The translations under genes and the position numbers were made by a program. Shown piece after piece: positions 1 to 13,755 of a stretch of 64,000 nt of DNA. Below the pieces are notes generated by a model, which saw only the letters and a list, made by a program, of their open reading frames with translations, was not told where the DNA came from and made no database searches. Origin of the DNA: Meloidogyne chitwoodi (Eukaryota; Nematoda; Chromadorea; Rhabditida; Meloidogynidae); contig JACZZP010000002.1 in assembly GCA_015183035.1 (NCBI GenBank), positions 1,240,001 to 1,304,000 on the forward strand. The letters are read 5' to 3'. Each line of letters begins with the position of its first letter. Within the stretch, counting starts at the first letter, position 1.

Positions 1-2151
1 TGTTGACTTTTCTAGACAACAAAGGAAATTGGAGCAATTAAGAACTGATATTGGTTAATTTAATTATATTTTAAATTAATATTTAATAATAATAAATTTA
101 AAAATATTTATTTATTGCTTAAATTTTATATTTATTTTATTAAAAATTATTTTAGCTCAATCTGAATTTGTTATCAAAGTGGATGGAATGCCTGAAAAAT
201 ATTGGATGATGTAAGTAATATTAATAATTCTTTTTTAAATTTTATTTTAATAGTTTTATGCGTAATTGGCTTCATGGACTTCAGGTCCATCTTGATAATG
301 CTCGTCAAAAAGGAATTGAACCAACTGAAAATCTTACACAAATTGCAGCTGCATCTTTAGCCATTAATTTTACACTTTTTGATGATTTTTATTTAGCTAG
401 AAGATTGCTTTGTTCTAGAGGAGAGGAATATGATTGTTCTAATAAGGTTTTTAAATTAATTTTTGGTAATATTTAGCAATTTTAATTAATTTTTTAGTTA
501 CAAACTAGACTTATTGATTCTGAGGGTATTATTGATTCTGGTGGTTTTTATAATTATTTGACTGCTTGGTTTAATTTGGATAATATGATGTTTGTTAATT
601 TTAATATTAAATAAAAATAATATTTTATTTCTCAGGTACTATGTTTCTCAGGCAGAATTCTTTCCACCTCCTACAGACTGGCGGTTTTCCCCAAAAGTAA
701 ATTTTATTTAAAAAAGATTATTATATTAATAAGATGTAAATTTTAGGAAGAAGGTATTATTCCTCCTGCTGAACCTTTAATTTATTCGCAAATACCATTT
801 TATATGAATGGATTAACAGAGACACCTGCAATTGTTCAAATGGTCAATAAAATATTTAAATTATTTTTTAATTATATTTTTAAATACAGATTAGAGAAAT
901 ACGTGCAATTTGTGATCGTTATACTGCTGATGGATTTCCTGTTTATCCAACTGGTATTCCATTTACATTTTGGGAACAATATTTGCAATTAACTTTTTAT
1001 TTGTTTATTTCAGTTTTGGTAATTTTTTTTATTTATTTTTAAAATTATTATAAATTTTTAGATAATTGCAACAGTTGTTCTTTTAGTTATCTCCGTTATA
1101 ATTGTAAGAAAATTTTTTTTAATTTATATTTTTTTAATTTTTATTTAATTTTTGATCTTATATTTTTTTTTAATAAAAATTTTTTTATTTTTTTCAAGTT
1201 TAATCCTTGGGCAGCAGCAATGGTAGCAATAATAGTTGTAACAATGACTGTAGAATTAGCAGGCTTTATGGGATTATTTGGAGTAAAAATGAATCCAATA
1301 TCGGCAGTAACATTAATAACAGCAGTTGGTATAGGTGTTGAATTTACTGCACATATTGTTCTTGCATTTCTTACTTCTCTTGGTACTAGAGATGAAAGAA
1401 TGGTTTCTTGTTTGGTAAATTTAAAAATAAAGATTAATTAAATTATTTTTTTATTAAAGGATCATATGTTTATTCCAGTAATACATGGTGGTCTTTCAAC
1501 ACTTTTAGGAATTATTATGCTTGCTTTCTCCGAATTTGATTTTGTTATCAAATATTTTTTTGTTGTTATGTCAGCATTAGTTATTATTGGATTAATTAAT
1601 GGGTAATTGTTTTTTAATTATTAAAAATTTTTTTCAAATTTTTAGTCTAGCTCTACTACCAGTACTTCTATCGCTTATTGGCCCACCTTGTGAAGTAATA
1701 TTCTTTATTATTTTTATTTTTAATTATTAAAAAAAAGATAACATCTCTTGATAGTGATGGAACTAAATTAGCTTGTCCTTCTTCCAATAGACATAATAGT
1801 GGAAATAGTAGTAGTAGTAATAGTGCTAGAAATAGTATTATTAATGCTTCATTTATGGATGCACCTAATCCTGATTTCAAAAAAATACAAGTAAAATATA
1901 TTTTCTATTATGTTTTCTAATTTTTTAAGGTCCAAAAAATAACTCAACAATCAAATAATAGTAGTTTTTCTTCTTCCTCTACTTCATCAGAAGAACGTCC
2001 CGGACCTAGTTCTTCATCTTCTTCTCCATCTACAAGAAGGTGTGAAGGTAAAAGACAAAAGAAGAACAGCATATTTATCACGAATCTCTATGAAGCATCA
2101 CAGCAATTAATACAAGTGGAGGAAAAGAAAATTTTAATAAAAATAAAATAA
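1..2151 (+). CDS. Patched-family protein, C-terminal half (5' truncated by window)
   Basis: Exons are 1-53, 156-210, 254-446, 498-588, 636-696, 747-842, 890-1018, 1062-1103, 1199-1414, 1460-1602, 1646-1694, 1738-1890 and 1930-2151; the start lies upstream of the window. The product is the second half of an RND/sterol-sensing membrane protein. First comes an extracellular loop (WLHGLQ... and YYVSQAEFFPPP), then transmembrane segments 8-12. The exon at 1199-1414 carries the Patched hallmark MTVELAGFMGLFGVKM followed by GIGVEFTAHIVLAFLTSLGT, and the next exons carry HGGLSTLLGIIMLAFSEFDF and GLALLPVLLSLIGPP. These match Patched receptors (nematode PTC-1/PTC-3) better than the wider PTR or NPC1 groups. 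The cytoplasmic tail from 1738 is Ser/Asn-rich and short. In the family, Patched proteins move sterols or repress Smoothened; nematodes lack Smoothened, so a sterol or osmotic role is the likelier inference. Confidence 0.9.
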
Positions 2152-3735
2152 TTAAATTAATAATAAAAAATAATATAGGTAAATTTTTTAATTAAAAAAA
2201 GATCTTTTTTAATATTAAAAATGTTTTAAAATTAATAAATTGTTTAAATTAAAGAATATTTTATATAAATAATTCATTTATTTATTCTTTAATTAATCCA
2301 TTTGACTTCTCTTTTAATTTTTTTACATTTTTTATATCATATCAATATATATTTTTTTAATTTTATAAACTTTTATCATTTTTTTCTTGCATTTTTTGAA
2401 ATTAATTTTACATATTTTTGTAATATAAAATGCATAATTTATTTGCTTTATCTGCTCATTATAAATATTTTTTTAAATTTTGAATTAAATTAACAGAAAA
2501 ATAAATATTTGATATTTAGACTTATAATATTTTTTATTTCATATTTTTTTCCAACTGGACATTTCTTTTTTTATTACAACATTGGGAAAAATGTATATGA
2601 CCACACTGTCTGTTTTTTGATTAAATGCTTTTATTTTCAAGGAACTTTTTATGTGTTTATCGAGCTAATTCTTCTCCAATTTTTTTGGGATTTTGGCCCG
2701 TGTGTTTCTTGTAGCAAATTTAATGGACTTTCTGTTACATTATTAAAAATTTTTAATAATTAACTCTAAAGGGTCGAATATATTTTTAATCATAAACACT
2801 GTTTTTCCGCAAATTTTGCCATATCTTGTCTCTGGTGATACGACAATAATTTTTTCTTTATATTGATGTAAAAGTTCATTAGAACTTTTTTTTCAGATTT
2901 TTCATATTTAATAAATATTAATTTGATGAATAGTCACACATTTACTTTTTTCCTCCTTAATCTGAAATAGAAAAATGATTTGGACAAGAAAGGAAATAAT
3001 TCTAACTAGTCAACTTTTATATGAGATTAAAGAGGGAAAAAAATTCTACAATTTTCCCTTTAATGATTCTCCTCTATCTTTAATATATCACGAGATAAAA
3101 TACTTCGTAAAAAACAGACAGCTTGATTTTAATGGCGTCACTAGTTAAGGAAGGGACGCCTGACAACCCTTGGGCTGTAATATTTGAATTCGGCAATGTG
3201 AAATAGATGGTTAGGCGAAGCGAGGCGAAGGATTGATTGGATGAGAGTTGTGTCTCCAAACATTCATCTCAGCAGTAAAACCTTACCCTTTCACAACATT
3301 AGTGGCGTTAGTAGAAGCCGACGATGTTGGTGACCATCGGTCGGCCATATTCTCCCTCTTCATTTTTTTTTTGTTAATGTCAACGACAGCATGGCGATTT
3401 CCGATTTACTTTTTGAAAATGCCGCGCACCCATTATATACATATATTCCCCTTTCTAAGAGTAGTAGTACCCTCCCCTCTTTTTCCTTTAACTTTTCTCT
3501 TCAAAATGCACACCGCTGGTCTTTCTCAATCATTTTACACAATCGTGTCCTTTGTGACTATTTTTCATTCAAATAATGCAGTTGGATTTTTTGCTTTTGC
3601 TTTAACGGGATACCTTTGGTTATGCTTATCTTATAGCATTTACATAAATATTTTTCAATATTTTTTTAAATTTTTACTTGAAAAACTTTAAAAATTATTT
3701 TAAATTAATTTAACTAAAGATAAAAAATAAATAAA
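2152..3735. other. Intergenic: Patched 3' flank and upstream region of the 3736 gene
   Basis: Mostly T-rich low-complexity DNA to about 2780, then more mixed sequence at 3100-3600. Open stretches exist (for example 3248-3691 on the plus strand) but they show no splice-linked continuation and no recognisable protein. The mixed-composition part just before the ATG at 3736 is a plausible promoter or 5' UTR. I see no RNA gene. Confidence 0.5.
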
Positions 3736-6004
3736 ATGGCTGCTAAACGTTTTCTCAGTTTATTTAAATCTTCAAATAAACGTGAAAAAGAAAACAATGA
3801 TCCTTTGTTGAGTGACAATCAATATCATATAAGCAATGGACAGCGCAGATCGGTATTTTTTTATAAAATTTAATTATTTTAAAATTTTTAGCGGCGTGTC
3901 AATTTCCAGTCAGCTAATAGCTCAAAAAGACGAAGTTGTGCCACTGAATTAAATAATGATGATGACGATAGTAGCGAGGTAAAATTAATGTTTATTGTTT
4001 TAAATAGTATTTGTATTCTAAAGGTGACTTTGACTGCTACAGAGGCTAGTCGACAACAACATCCAAATAAGAAAATGCCCCCAAATCCTTATTTGGTCAT
4101 TACAGAACCAAAACGCAATCATGTAAGAATTTTCTTTTTTAATTTGTTAATAAATTAAATTCGTAAGGGCCCTCGTTCATGCCCTGGTGGTGGGGGACAG
4201 CATTTTTTTGATTTTGATTCTCTCGACAATGATGATGTTTCTGGAGCGAATGGAGGAATTCTTGATCGGTCTTTGGAAGCTCGTTCTGAGTATATTTCCA
4301 CTCAACCTCATAGACGGAGTAGCAGACGTCGAGTGATTCCATCGGATGTAAAAACATCGTCAACTCAATCTTCTCATCCTCCATTTAGTGAAATTGGAAA
4401 TGGAAAAGGTAATAAAGTAATTTTAAATCACTATAAAAATTAAAATTAGGTCAAATTGGACGGCATCAAGAAAACACAATTAGTTTTGGGACAGCATCTC
4501 GATATAAAAATACTTGGACATCCAATGATTTTAATAATTGTGGAATTGAAAGGGGAAAAAATCAATGGTTTATTCAATTACGAGAACAACAAAAAGAATT
4601 AAATGAATTAGGAATGGCATATAGAGAGGAAAGAACACGTAGAAAGGCAATCCAACGAGATTTGAGAAAAGAGCAAGAAAACAAAGAAAGATTAATGATG
4701 GAAGTAGGGAATTTTTATTTTAAAATTTTAAACTTTGTTTTATAAATAAGAGGTGTATGTCTAAAAATAATTTTTTAGACTTTTCGTCTTCAATCAATTA
4801 TTGGTGTTCTTCTTCATCAACAGCAATCAAAAACAATTACAGGAAATTCTAATATACAAAATGGAATTGATTTGAATACATTAATGGGAGCTGCTGGGAT
4901 TATGCAACCAAATAATTTGTATTCTTCTTGGACTGGAAAGTAATTTTTAATTATAAATTATTTTTTTATCTATTTTTAAAGTACTCCATCTTCTTCTTCT
5001 GCTGCTGCTCCTTCAGTTAATTCACAAACTTTACATCAACCAACATCTTCTGCTATTCCGAATTCCTGGACTCCTTGTCGTGCAGCTGCGTCATTTGACT
5101 TTATTGGTTTTCAGCAACAATTACCACAACAACCACCACCATCATTACTACTACCTCCATCAGTTAATTTGTTTGGAAATGGAGGAGGTTCAGGAGAATG
5201 TTTAGGAGCACCTGTACTTTCTTCTTCTTCTTTAATGTCACAACAAACAAAACAACAAAATGCAAATCGACAACAACAAAATAGTGAAGATGAAGTTAAA
5301 GTTTATCGAACTGGACAACACAATACTGATTCTTTTAGTGGATCGTCTCGTTTAAGTATAATTTTATTATTTGTTTTAAGTATTTAAATAAAAGGAGGGT
5401 ATGGGATTGGTCAAAAAATATTCTTTGTATCTAAATTGTTTTTAACTTTTAAGTATTTTATTTATTTTATATTTTCTTTAAATTTCCAATTAAAATATTA
5501 TTTTTAGCAGCAGGTGATTTGACTGAATTGGAACGTGATAAAAATGATTTGTTAAGTGATGTTAGTTCAAAAGGTTATTTATTAATTTTACTTTAAAATA
5601 AAATTATTTAAGAATGTTTTTCACCAGAATCACCAGAAATTGAACGGGGAGGAACTACAACTTTGCATGGACTTTCTTTTTCTGCTGATGATTGTCAACA
5701 TCTTTTTACTATTAATCGTCGACGTAATGAAGAAGGACAGATTGAAAGGGATGTTTCTGTTCCAACTTTATTTCCAGATAGTGAATTGCCTTTGAGAGAT
5801 GATGGTTTTTTATTTTAAATTTTTTTGAAAAATATTTTAAAAGGATATTCTACAAGTGAAACAAATATATCAGCTTCAGGAATAGCTAATAGTGAATGTA
5901 CTGAAGGAAGTGCTTTATCTCATTTACTTGGTCATGGAAATGCTAATATTTCTAAAATTCGTCGACGTTCTAAAAGTACTGGACAAATTGCTTCAATGTT
6001 TTAA
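3736..6004 (+). CDS. Unrecognised low-complexity, coiled-coil protein
   Basis: Exons 3736-3852, 3892-3978, 4024-4122, 4168-4408, 4450-4703, 4779-4939, 4982-5355, 5508-5573, 5613-5804 and 5844-6004 join in frame to about 583 residues. I do not recognise the family. The start MAAKRFLSLFKSSNKR is basic. A predicted coiled coil of about 55 residues (around exon 4450-4703, starting WFIQLREQQKELNELG) is rich in Arg, Glu and Lys and continues into the next exon. The rest is Ser/Gln/Pro-rich, with poly-Ser and poly-Gln stretches, and the end is basic (KIRRRSKSTGQIASMF). There is no signal peptide, membrane segment or catalytic motif. The donor at 5356 is one of two possible choices (5350 also fits phase). 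A cytoplasmic scaffold is conceivable, but nothing in the sequence proves it. Confidence 0.7.
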
Positions 6005-7223
6005 ATAAATAAATATTTAATTTTTTTACTTATTTGTGCTTATATTATTTAAACAAATATTTTAAATATAATATTTGATCTTTAATTTAATTTTAATTGT
6101 TAAATTGGATTTTAAAAATATTAATTCAATAAATAAACACAAATAGTATTCTAATTAAAAAAATACAATTTAATTATTTTTATTAAATTACTATGTATTT
6201 TTGTTTTCTTTTTTTAAATAAAATAATTGCTATTTTTATTAAATCATTAATTAATTTATTTTTTAATTTATTTTCCTTTATTATTTTAAATGAAATTTGA
6301 GAATTAATTAATTTGATAAATAAATATAAAATGTTTTTTTTTAAAAGTTTTTTTTCATTATCTTAACCAAGCGAAACTTTTGAATTTTCAAATAAATTTG
6401 CGTCTCTTTATTATTTTTTTAAATTTTATTTTCAATTTAGCCATACATAATATTATACTAAATAAATATATATTTACTAGTATATATACATACTTTTAGG
6501 CAAACAGAAGAAGAAAAAACCAAATTCAATCTTTTCTCCAATTGCTTTTTTTTTAATATTTAGAAAATATATTTTAAAGGGCAAATATATGTAAATAAAT
6601 AAATATTGTTAAGGCAGTTTTAAATTTATTTTTATTTCTTTATTTTAATAAAATAATTTTTCTAATTATTTAAAATAATTAAAGTTAAGAAAAGGCTATT
6701 ATATTCATATTTCTTTATTAAAAAAAAATACTAAACAAAATTTATATTTTTATAAAAATAAATACAAAATAATTAAATTTTTCCTAATTTTGTTTTTTTT
6801 TTAAATAAAAGAGAATATTTAATATAATTTAACTTTTAAAGCAGTTGTAAAAATTCGCCAAAAAATTTTATCCTAATTTTTTAAGGAAATTTCAAAGGAA
6901 AATAAATTTGAAAATATAAAATAATATTATTATTACTAAAAATATTTGATAATTTTTTAAAATTTCTCTTTTTTTTTATTTAATTATGTATAAAATAAAA
7001 CTTTTTTTTTAAATAGCTCTTTTCCTTTTTTAAAAAATAAATTTAACTAACTATATATTTATTTATTAATTTTTAAAAAAAACATTTCTCATCTGTTCAA
7101 TTTTATTGTAATTTTTTTTAATTTTAATGACCCATTTTATATTTAACTAAAACAATTTAAACTTTGAGAAAATTAAAAAATAATTTAAAAAATAATATAT
7201 CTTTTTTTTTAATTCTTCAAAAA
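6005..7223. other. Intergenic A/T-rich spacer
   Basis: About 1.2 kb of near-pure A/T runs with homopolymers. It holds the 3' flank of the 3736 gene and probably the upstream region of the first PDE4 exon. I see no gene, hairpin or RNA in it. Confidence 0.5.
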
Positions 7224-10200
7224 ATGAAAAAAAATTATAATAAATTTACTAAAAATCCTTCCTTTTATTTAAATAATGAAGATAATAATTTAATAAATAA
7301 ACAACAAATAATAATAGCTTCTTCTTCTTCTTCATTATTAACAAAAACAAATAAATATCCTAGAAGACATACTGTATTTTCTTTTTTTGATAAAAAAAGG
7401 TTTATTTAATTAATAATTAAATTAAAAATATTTAAATTAATTTTTAAAAAATTATTTATTTTTTTTATTTTTAAACAATTTTATATAAAATATATAAATC
7501 AAAGTCTATATAATAAAACAATTGTTTTTTAAATAAATATTTAAAATCAATTAATTTAAATCTCAGCTGTTAAATTTTTTTAAATATAAAATAAATAGTA
7601 ATAAATAAATAAATATTTTCAATTAAAAATTTAAAAAGAACAGTTGGTTTTTCTTTTAAAAATTAAAAAATAAATATTTAATTTCATTACAAATATATTT
7701 ATGTTGCAATTTATTTAAAATTAAATTAAATATTTATTTTATAAATTCTTAATAATTAAAATTATTTTTTAAATTATAAGTGAAAACATTAAAGATTATT
7801 TAAGGAAAGAGTTTTTTAAATAAATAAATATATTTCTTATATTATTTTTCTATAAACTTTTTCTTTTCCTGTTTTTTTACGGCACGAATTGAATGAAAAA
7901 AAAACTTTTTTTTCATTTTCAACTATTTTTCCTTCTAAGCTTCTTCTCTTTTAAATTATATATAAAAAGAGGAAAAGAAGGAAACATAAAATCGAAAAAA
8001 TATATAAAAGAAGAAGAAATGGCAGCTGCGTGCCAGCCTTTTTGAGTGTTTTGTTTAAAAATAAAGAAAAATAGGTTATACATTTATTTCAATTTTTAAC
8101 TAAAATTCTAACACAAAACTCTTCTTAAATATTTATTTATTTTTTATTAAAATAATTAAATATTTATTTATTTTTTAAATAAGAATAAAATTTTTCTTTT
8201 TCTCTCTAAAATTAAAATATTCCCATGTGCTTTTTTTAAAAAATTCCAATCTTTTATTTATTATTATTCACAGCTACTGACTGGGCCATACATATATTAT
8301 TTAGTAATATTTATTTATTTACAATTACTTTGACTGTGTTCTCTCTCTCTCTTTTTTATTTTTTAGGTATGCCCCCCTTCTCTTTCCTCTTTTTTTATTC
8401 AACTCTTGACTACTTTTTTCTTTTTCTTTTTTTTTTTAAATATCCTAATGCTCTAAAGTATTGAAAAGGAACCTTTAGGACCTCAACTCTTTATTTATTA
8501 CTACTATTCTGAATGAATGAATGGATTTCCTCAATTATCTTTATACCCATTGACGCCTTTTTTACCTCAAAAAAAAAGAAATATTTTTTTATAAAAGTAA
8601 GCGCCTGACCTAATTTTTTATTTTGTCGTTTCCTTGTCTGTTAATTTTTATTTTCCTCTGTAATTATTAAAAATTGATCTATTCTCTATTCTTTTATGTT
8701 GAACTAACCTTCTATAATATATTAATTTAATTATCTTCTAAATATTTAAATATAAATATTGGGGATAGGGTATTCCTTCCCTAATTGTTATATAAATATA
8801 TTTATTTAATATTAGAATATTTTCTTAGTAAACTCTTTATGAGGATAATTAATTTAAATTAATTATTGTATTAACTAAATAAAATATTTTAATTTATATT
8901 AAATTAAATAAATATTCGTTTGTCTAATTATAATAGAAAGTAGTAATTTAAAATTATTAAAATAATAATAATATTATTTAATTATTTAAAATTAAAAATA
9001 TTTTTATTAAATCACTTTTTTATTTATTAAATGCAAATTCAAACAAAAAAAAATTACTAAAAAAATGTAAATTTATTTGAATAAAATATTTAAAAAAATT
9101 ATTTTGATATTAATTCTCAGTTATATAAAAAATAATATTATTATTAAATAAATATATATTTATAAATTACTCATATTAAAATAAATAAATAATTATTTTT
9201 ACTAAAAAATAAAAAGAGAAGAAAAAGTTAAAAAATATTTGTTATTTCATCTTTTTATTTTTTAAATATTTATCAATTATTATTCCTCAGATAAAATAAT
9301 AAACAAAATCTTGAAAATATTTTTAAATTTTTATTTCTAAAATTATTTATTTTGTCGCCTTTTGCGACAAAAATAAAATACTACGACGCCAAAAACAATA
9401 ATATCATCATCTCCTTCCCCTTCCTCTTCTTCTAATAATAATAATAATAATCCTTCTTCTTCTTTTAATAATAATAATAAAAAATATTATTTACCTTTTC
9501 GTCAACGTTGGCCAAATAAATTTATTTCTCTTAGTTTATTTGGAAATGGAGGAAAATTAAGAAAAACATCAAATAATAATAATAATAATAATTTAAAACA
9601 ACAAAAACATTTTAATTCATTACCACCACCCTCAACAATATTACATGAAGCAACACCTGAAAATGAAGGAAATAATAATAATAATGAAGAAAAAGAAAAA
9701 GAAAAAGAAGAAAAATTAAAAGAAGAAAATTTAAATTTAATAAAAAATAATAATAATAATAATAATATAACAACAATAACTTCACTTAATAATAATAATG
9801 AAAAAGAAGAAGAAGAAAAAGAATTAATAATATCTTCTCCTTCTAAAATAAATAATAATAATACCTCAACAATAATATCTTCTTCTTCTTCTTCTTCTAA
9901 TATTCTTCCTTTAAAAAAAACATTTTTTGGTGGTCGTTGTTGGCCTTCAAGTGGAGGAAATACTTCTTGGTATTGTGAATCACCTAATAAACATTCTGGA
10001 TCTTTAATTATGAGAAATAATAGTAGATTACAACCTTCTATTTCTAGTGGTTTTCAACAACAACAAAACCCTCTGCATATTAGAAGAGAAAGTTTTCTTT
10101 ATAAAACAACAACAAATGATGATAGAAGAGAAGATAATACTTCATTAGCTAGACCAACATCTAGAGCTAGTTCTGTTACTAGTAGTGAACAGTTAAGAGA

Positions 10201-13200
10201 AGAAATGAATATATTTTAATTTATTTAAAATTAAATAATAATATTAATTTAATTAAATATAAATTAATTTTAAGGCATAATGATTCTTTTGATATTGTTA
10301 CACCTTTTGCTCAAGTATTTTTATTTTTATTTAAATTAATTATAATTATAATTTAATTTAAAGTTACTTTCTTCTTTACATAATGTTCGTTCTAATCTTA
10401 TTACAATTGCACAAATTCCTCAAGAAAGTCAACAACAAAGATATAATAATAATATTAATAATAATAATAATAGAAGAAGTGGTGGACAAACATCTTTATT
10501 AGTATTTTAATTAATTTTAAATTAATATTTAAATATAAAAAAAGGTTTGGCCTTTTGGTTCTTCTCCATTACCAGAAAGTGTTCAACAATGTGGACAAGA
10601 AACTCTTGAAGAATTAGATTGGTGTTTGGAACAATTGGAAACAATACAAGTTTATCGTTCTGTGACCGAAATGGCTTCATCTAAAGTTTTTTTTATTAGA
10701 TTAAATTTATTTTTTATTTCCAGTTTCGAAAATTATTAAATAGAGAATTAACTCATTTCGCAGAAAGTTCAAAATCTGGCCCTCAAATTAGTAGATTTCT
10801 TCTTAATACTTATATGGAACAAGAAGAAAATCAAGATGAGGTTATTTTTTTTTACAAATTTCGGTCTAGTTGTTTCGAAATTTTTAAAATTGGGAAGATT
10901 AATTTAATTATTTAAAATATTTATTAGGCCTTTTTTCTTTCTTTTTTCTTTTTTAATGAAGCGAATAAAATCAATTAATAAAAAAGAACTTTTATTTATT
11001 ATTTTCTTTTTTTAATGATTATTCCCCTTATATTCAAAAAATAGAGGAAAATTAAATAAAAAAATTAAAATATATTTATTTATTCTCTTCATTAAAATAA
11101 ATAAAAATAAAAAAGAGTTTAGTTAGAGGTGTGAGGGAAAAATAAAACGGAAGGAAGGAATGGGGAGAGGATGTGATGAGTAAAGTTTTAGTTTAATGAA
11201 AAAATTAATTTTATTCTGTTGAATTTTTTGTGTTGAAATATTTAAAAAAATATTTTGGACGTTTGCCTAATTTTTTTAATTTAATTTTTTAATTAAATTA
11301 TGTGATCTCCACTCCTCCCATTTCCTTTTAATTTTTTTTTTAATTTTCTCTGAATTATGTATTTAAAAATTAAAAGAAAATATAATAAAAATATAAAATA
11401 AATATATTTTCTTTTCTCCTCCCATTCAATTCATGACCTCTTCTTTTAATTTTAATCTTTTTAACATTGCGCAGAAATTACTAAATTATTACTTAGTCTT
11501 CTTTTTCTTTTCTTTTTCTTTTCTTTTTATTATTTTTTCTCTTCCTTCCGTTAATTTTATTAGTCCAATGGTCGATTTTTAAATTATTTTCTTGTTTGTG
11601 TATTTCCTTTGAAAATTATATTTTTTTTCTTCTTCAAAAGTCAAAGCCCAAAAATTTGTTAAAAAGGTGGAAACTTAAAAAAAAATAAAATAATTTTTGT
11701 TCTTTAAAAGAAAGAGAGAAATATATATTTTAAATAAATATATATTTTTAATTAAAATAAATAAATATTATTAAGGGTCAAAAAATGGAACAAAAACCAA
11801 GTACTTCATCAATACCTACTGGAACTATTAATAATAATAATAATAAATCTTTAATAATTGCTGGACATTCTTCTCTTTTTAATAAAGCTAAAACTGCAGC
11901 AATGTCTAGAATTTCAGGTGTTCAAAGATTAAGAACAAATCAATTTGGAGGACTTCATAATAGTGGATGTTTGCAAGAATTTGGAGTTCCTTGTAAAAAA
12001 GAAATTGAAGTTTATATGCAAAGGGTTTGTTCATTTTTAATTTAAATAAATTATTTAAAATTTGGTTTTTTTAAAAAAAAGGTCAATGATTAGTTGTTAA
12101 TTTTTGAAGAAATTATTTTATTATACAAATAAATTTATTTTATATAAAAAAATTAAAAAGAAGAAAATTTCTAAACATGTGAAAATAATATGAAAAAATA
12201 ATTAAAATAAATTAATTAAAATATTTTGAAATTTTATATATATTTTTAGATAAATGATTGGGGAGTAAATATATTTAGAATTCATGAGGTATTTTATTTA
12301 AAAAATATTAATTTAAATTAATTAATTAAAAAGTTATCAAAACAACATTCATTAACTGCAATAACTTTTACTTTATTACGAGAAAGAAAATTGTTATTTA
12401 AATTTGAAATTCCTGCTAATAAATTAGTTAATTATTTACTACATTTAGAACATCATTATCGTAGTAATCCTTATCATAATCAAATGCATGGGGCTGATGT
12501 TGCACGTAAATAATTAATTTAAATTTATTTAATAATATTTTTTGGGTCGTTTCCGTTCCTTTTTTTTACAACTTTTATTATTTGATGATAATTTAAAGAG
12601 AATTATAATTTAATTTAAAGAAATGGGGGAAAAAAAGAAAAAATAATTTTAAATAATTATTTTTAATTTTTTAGAATCTATAAGTGTATTAATTTCATCT
12701 CCAGCACTTGTTGGTGTTTTTTCTGATTTAGAAATATTAGCAGCTATTTTTGCTTCAGCAATTCATGATGTAGATCATCCTGGCTTTACAAATCAATATT
12801 TAATAAATACTCAAAGTGAATTAGCAATTATGTATAATGATGAATCTGTGCTTGAACAACATCATTTGGCTGTTTCTTTTAAATTACTTCAAGATAAAGA
12901 TTGTGATTTTCTTCAAGGACTTACAAAAAAACAAAGACAAAGTTTTAGGAAAATGGTTATTATTAAAATATTATTTAAATTAAATAATATTTTAAGGTAA
13001 TAGAAATGGTACTTGCAACTGATATGTCTAAACATATGAGTTTATTAGCTGATTTAAAAACTATGGTTGAAGCAAAAAAAGTTTCAGGAACTAATACTCT
13101 TTTAGATAAATATCAAGATCGTATTCAAGTAAGAAAATAAAAGAATTAATTAATTTTTTTTAAATTATTTTTTTAGATTCTTCGTTCAGCTATACATTTA

Positions 13201-13755
13201 TCTGATTTGTCAAATCCTGCAAAACCAATTGATCTTTATAGACAATGGAATGAACGAATTTTGGAAGAATATTGGCGTCAAGGAGATAGAGAAAAACAAC
13301 TTGGACTTGAAGTAATATATTTAATTAATTAATTAATTAAATAAATAAATAATATATAGGTTAGTCCAATGTGTGATAGAGGTAATGTTACTGTAGAAAA
13401 ATCTCAAGTTGGATTTATTGATTATATTGTTCATCCATTATTTGAAACTTGGGCAGAATTAGTTCATCCAGATGCAAATCCAATTTTAGATCAATTAGAA
13501 GAAAATCGTCAATGGTATTTAGCAAGAATGAAAGAGGAAGAAGAAAAAGAAGAAGAAGAAGAAAAAGAAAAACAACAAATAATAATAATAAAAGAAAAAC
13601 CACCATTACCTCAAAAAGAAAGAGTAAAAACTCAGCCACCAGAAAGTTGTTATTTTAGTAGAAGTTCAAGTAGAATATCAAATCACCCACGTCCACGTGC
13701 TGCAACAACAACAGCTGTTTTATTACCAGAAAATGATAATAATAATTGTATATAA
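7224..13755 (+). CDS. pde-4: 3',5'-cyclic-AMP phosphodiesterase, PDE4 class
   Basis: Hydrolyses cAMP to 5'-AMP in the cytosol. Exons: 7224-7399 (candidate first exon), 9535-10191, 10275-10314, 10364-10501, 10545-10685, 10724-10840, 11776-12024, 12250-12288, 12334-12505, 12675-12955, 12997-13128, 13177-13311 and 13360-13755; they sum to 890 residues with every phase closing. UCR1 is visible as RRESFLYK and [11 protein letters not shown], and UCR2 as [15 protein letters not shown] with FRKLLNREL. The catalytic metal motifs are [10 protein letters not shown] and AIHDVDHPG, followed by [19 protein letters not shown]; the DLSNP motif and the [13 protein letters not shown] region follow. The N-terminus is Asn/Ser/Glu low complexity and the C-terminal tail Glu/Lys-rich. 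The 935-bp intron before 11776, followed by an in-frame ATG at 11785, could serve a short isoform. Only the first exon assignment is uncertain; the enzyme identity is secure. Confidence 0.95.
7400..9534. other. Candidate long first intron / alternative promoter region of pde-4
   Basis: If the exon at 7224-7399 is used, this 2.1 kb is intron 1. It is mostly A/T runs, with pyrimidine-rich blocks at about 8340-8450. From 9377 to 9534 the frame continuous with exon 2 is open and protein-like (ending [12 protein letters not shown]), but it has no upstream AG acceptor and no ATG, so it may be a further alternative 5' end or simply open intron sequence. Confidence 0.45.
10841..11775 (+). other. Large intron of pde-4 separating UCR2 from the catalytic half
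   Basis: This 935-bp intron is far longer than the 40-60 bp typical here. It contains purine blocks at 11130-11170 and CT-rich tracts at 11490-11540, and ends ATTAAG. An internal promoter for a short catalytic isoform, as in PDE4 genes generally, is possible but unproven. Confidence 0.5.

Noticed and set aside
3248..3691. 147-codon open frame before the 3736 gene
   Set aside because: Mostly hydrophobic residues from T-rich DNA, no recognisable motif and no splice-linked partner; likely promoter/5' sequence open by chance.
4139..4384. 81-codon minus-strand frame inside the 3736 gene
   Set aside because: Shadow of an exon that joins in phase with its neighbours on the plus strand.
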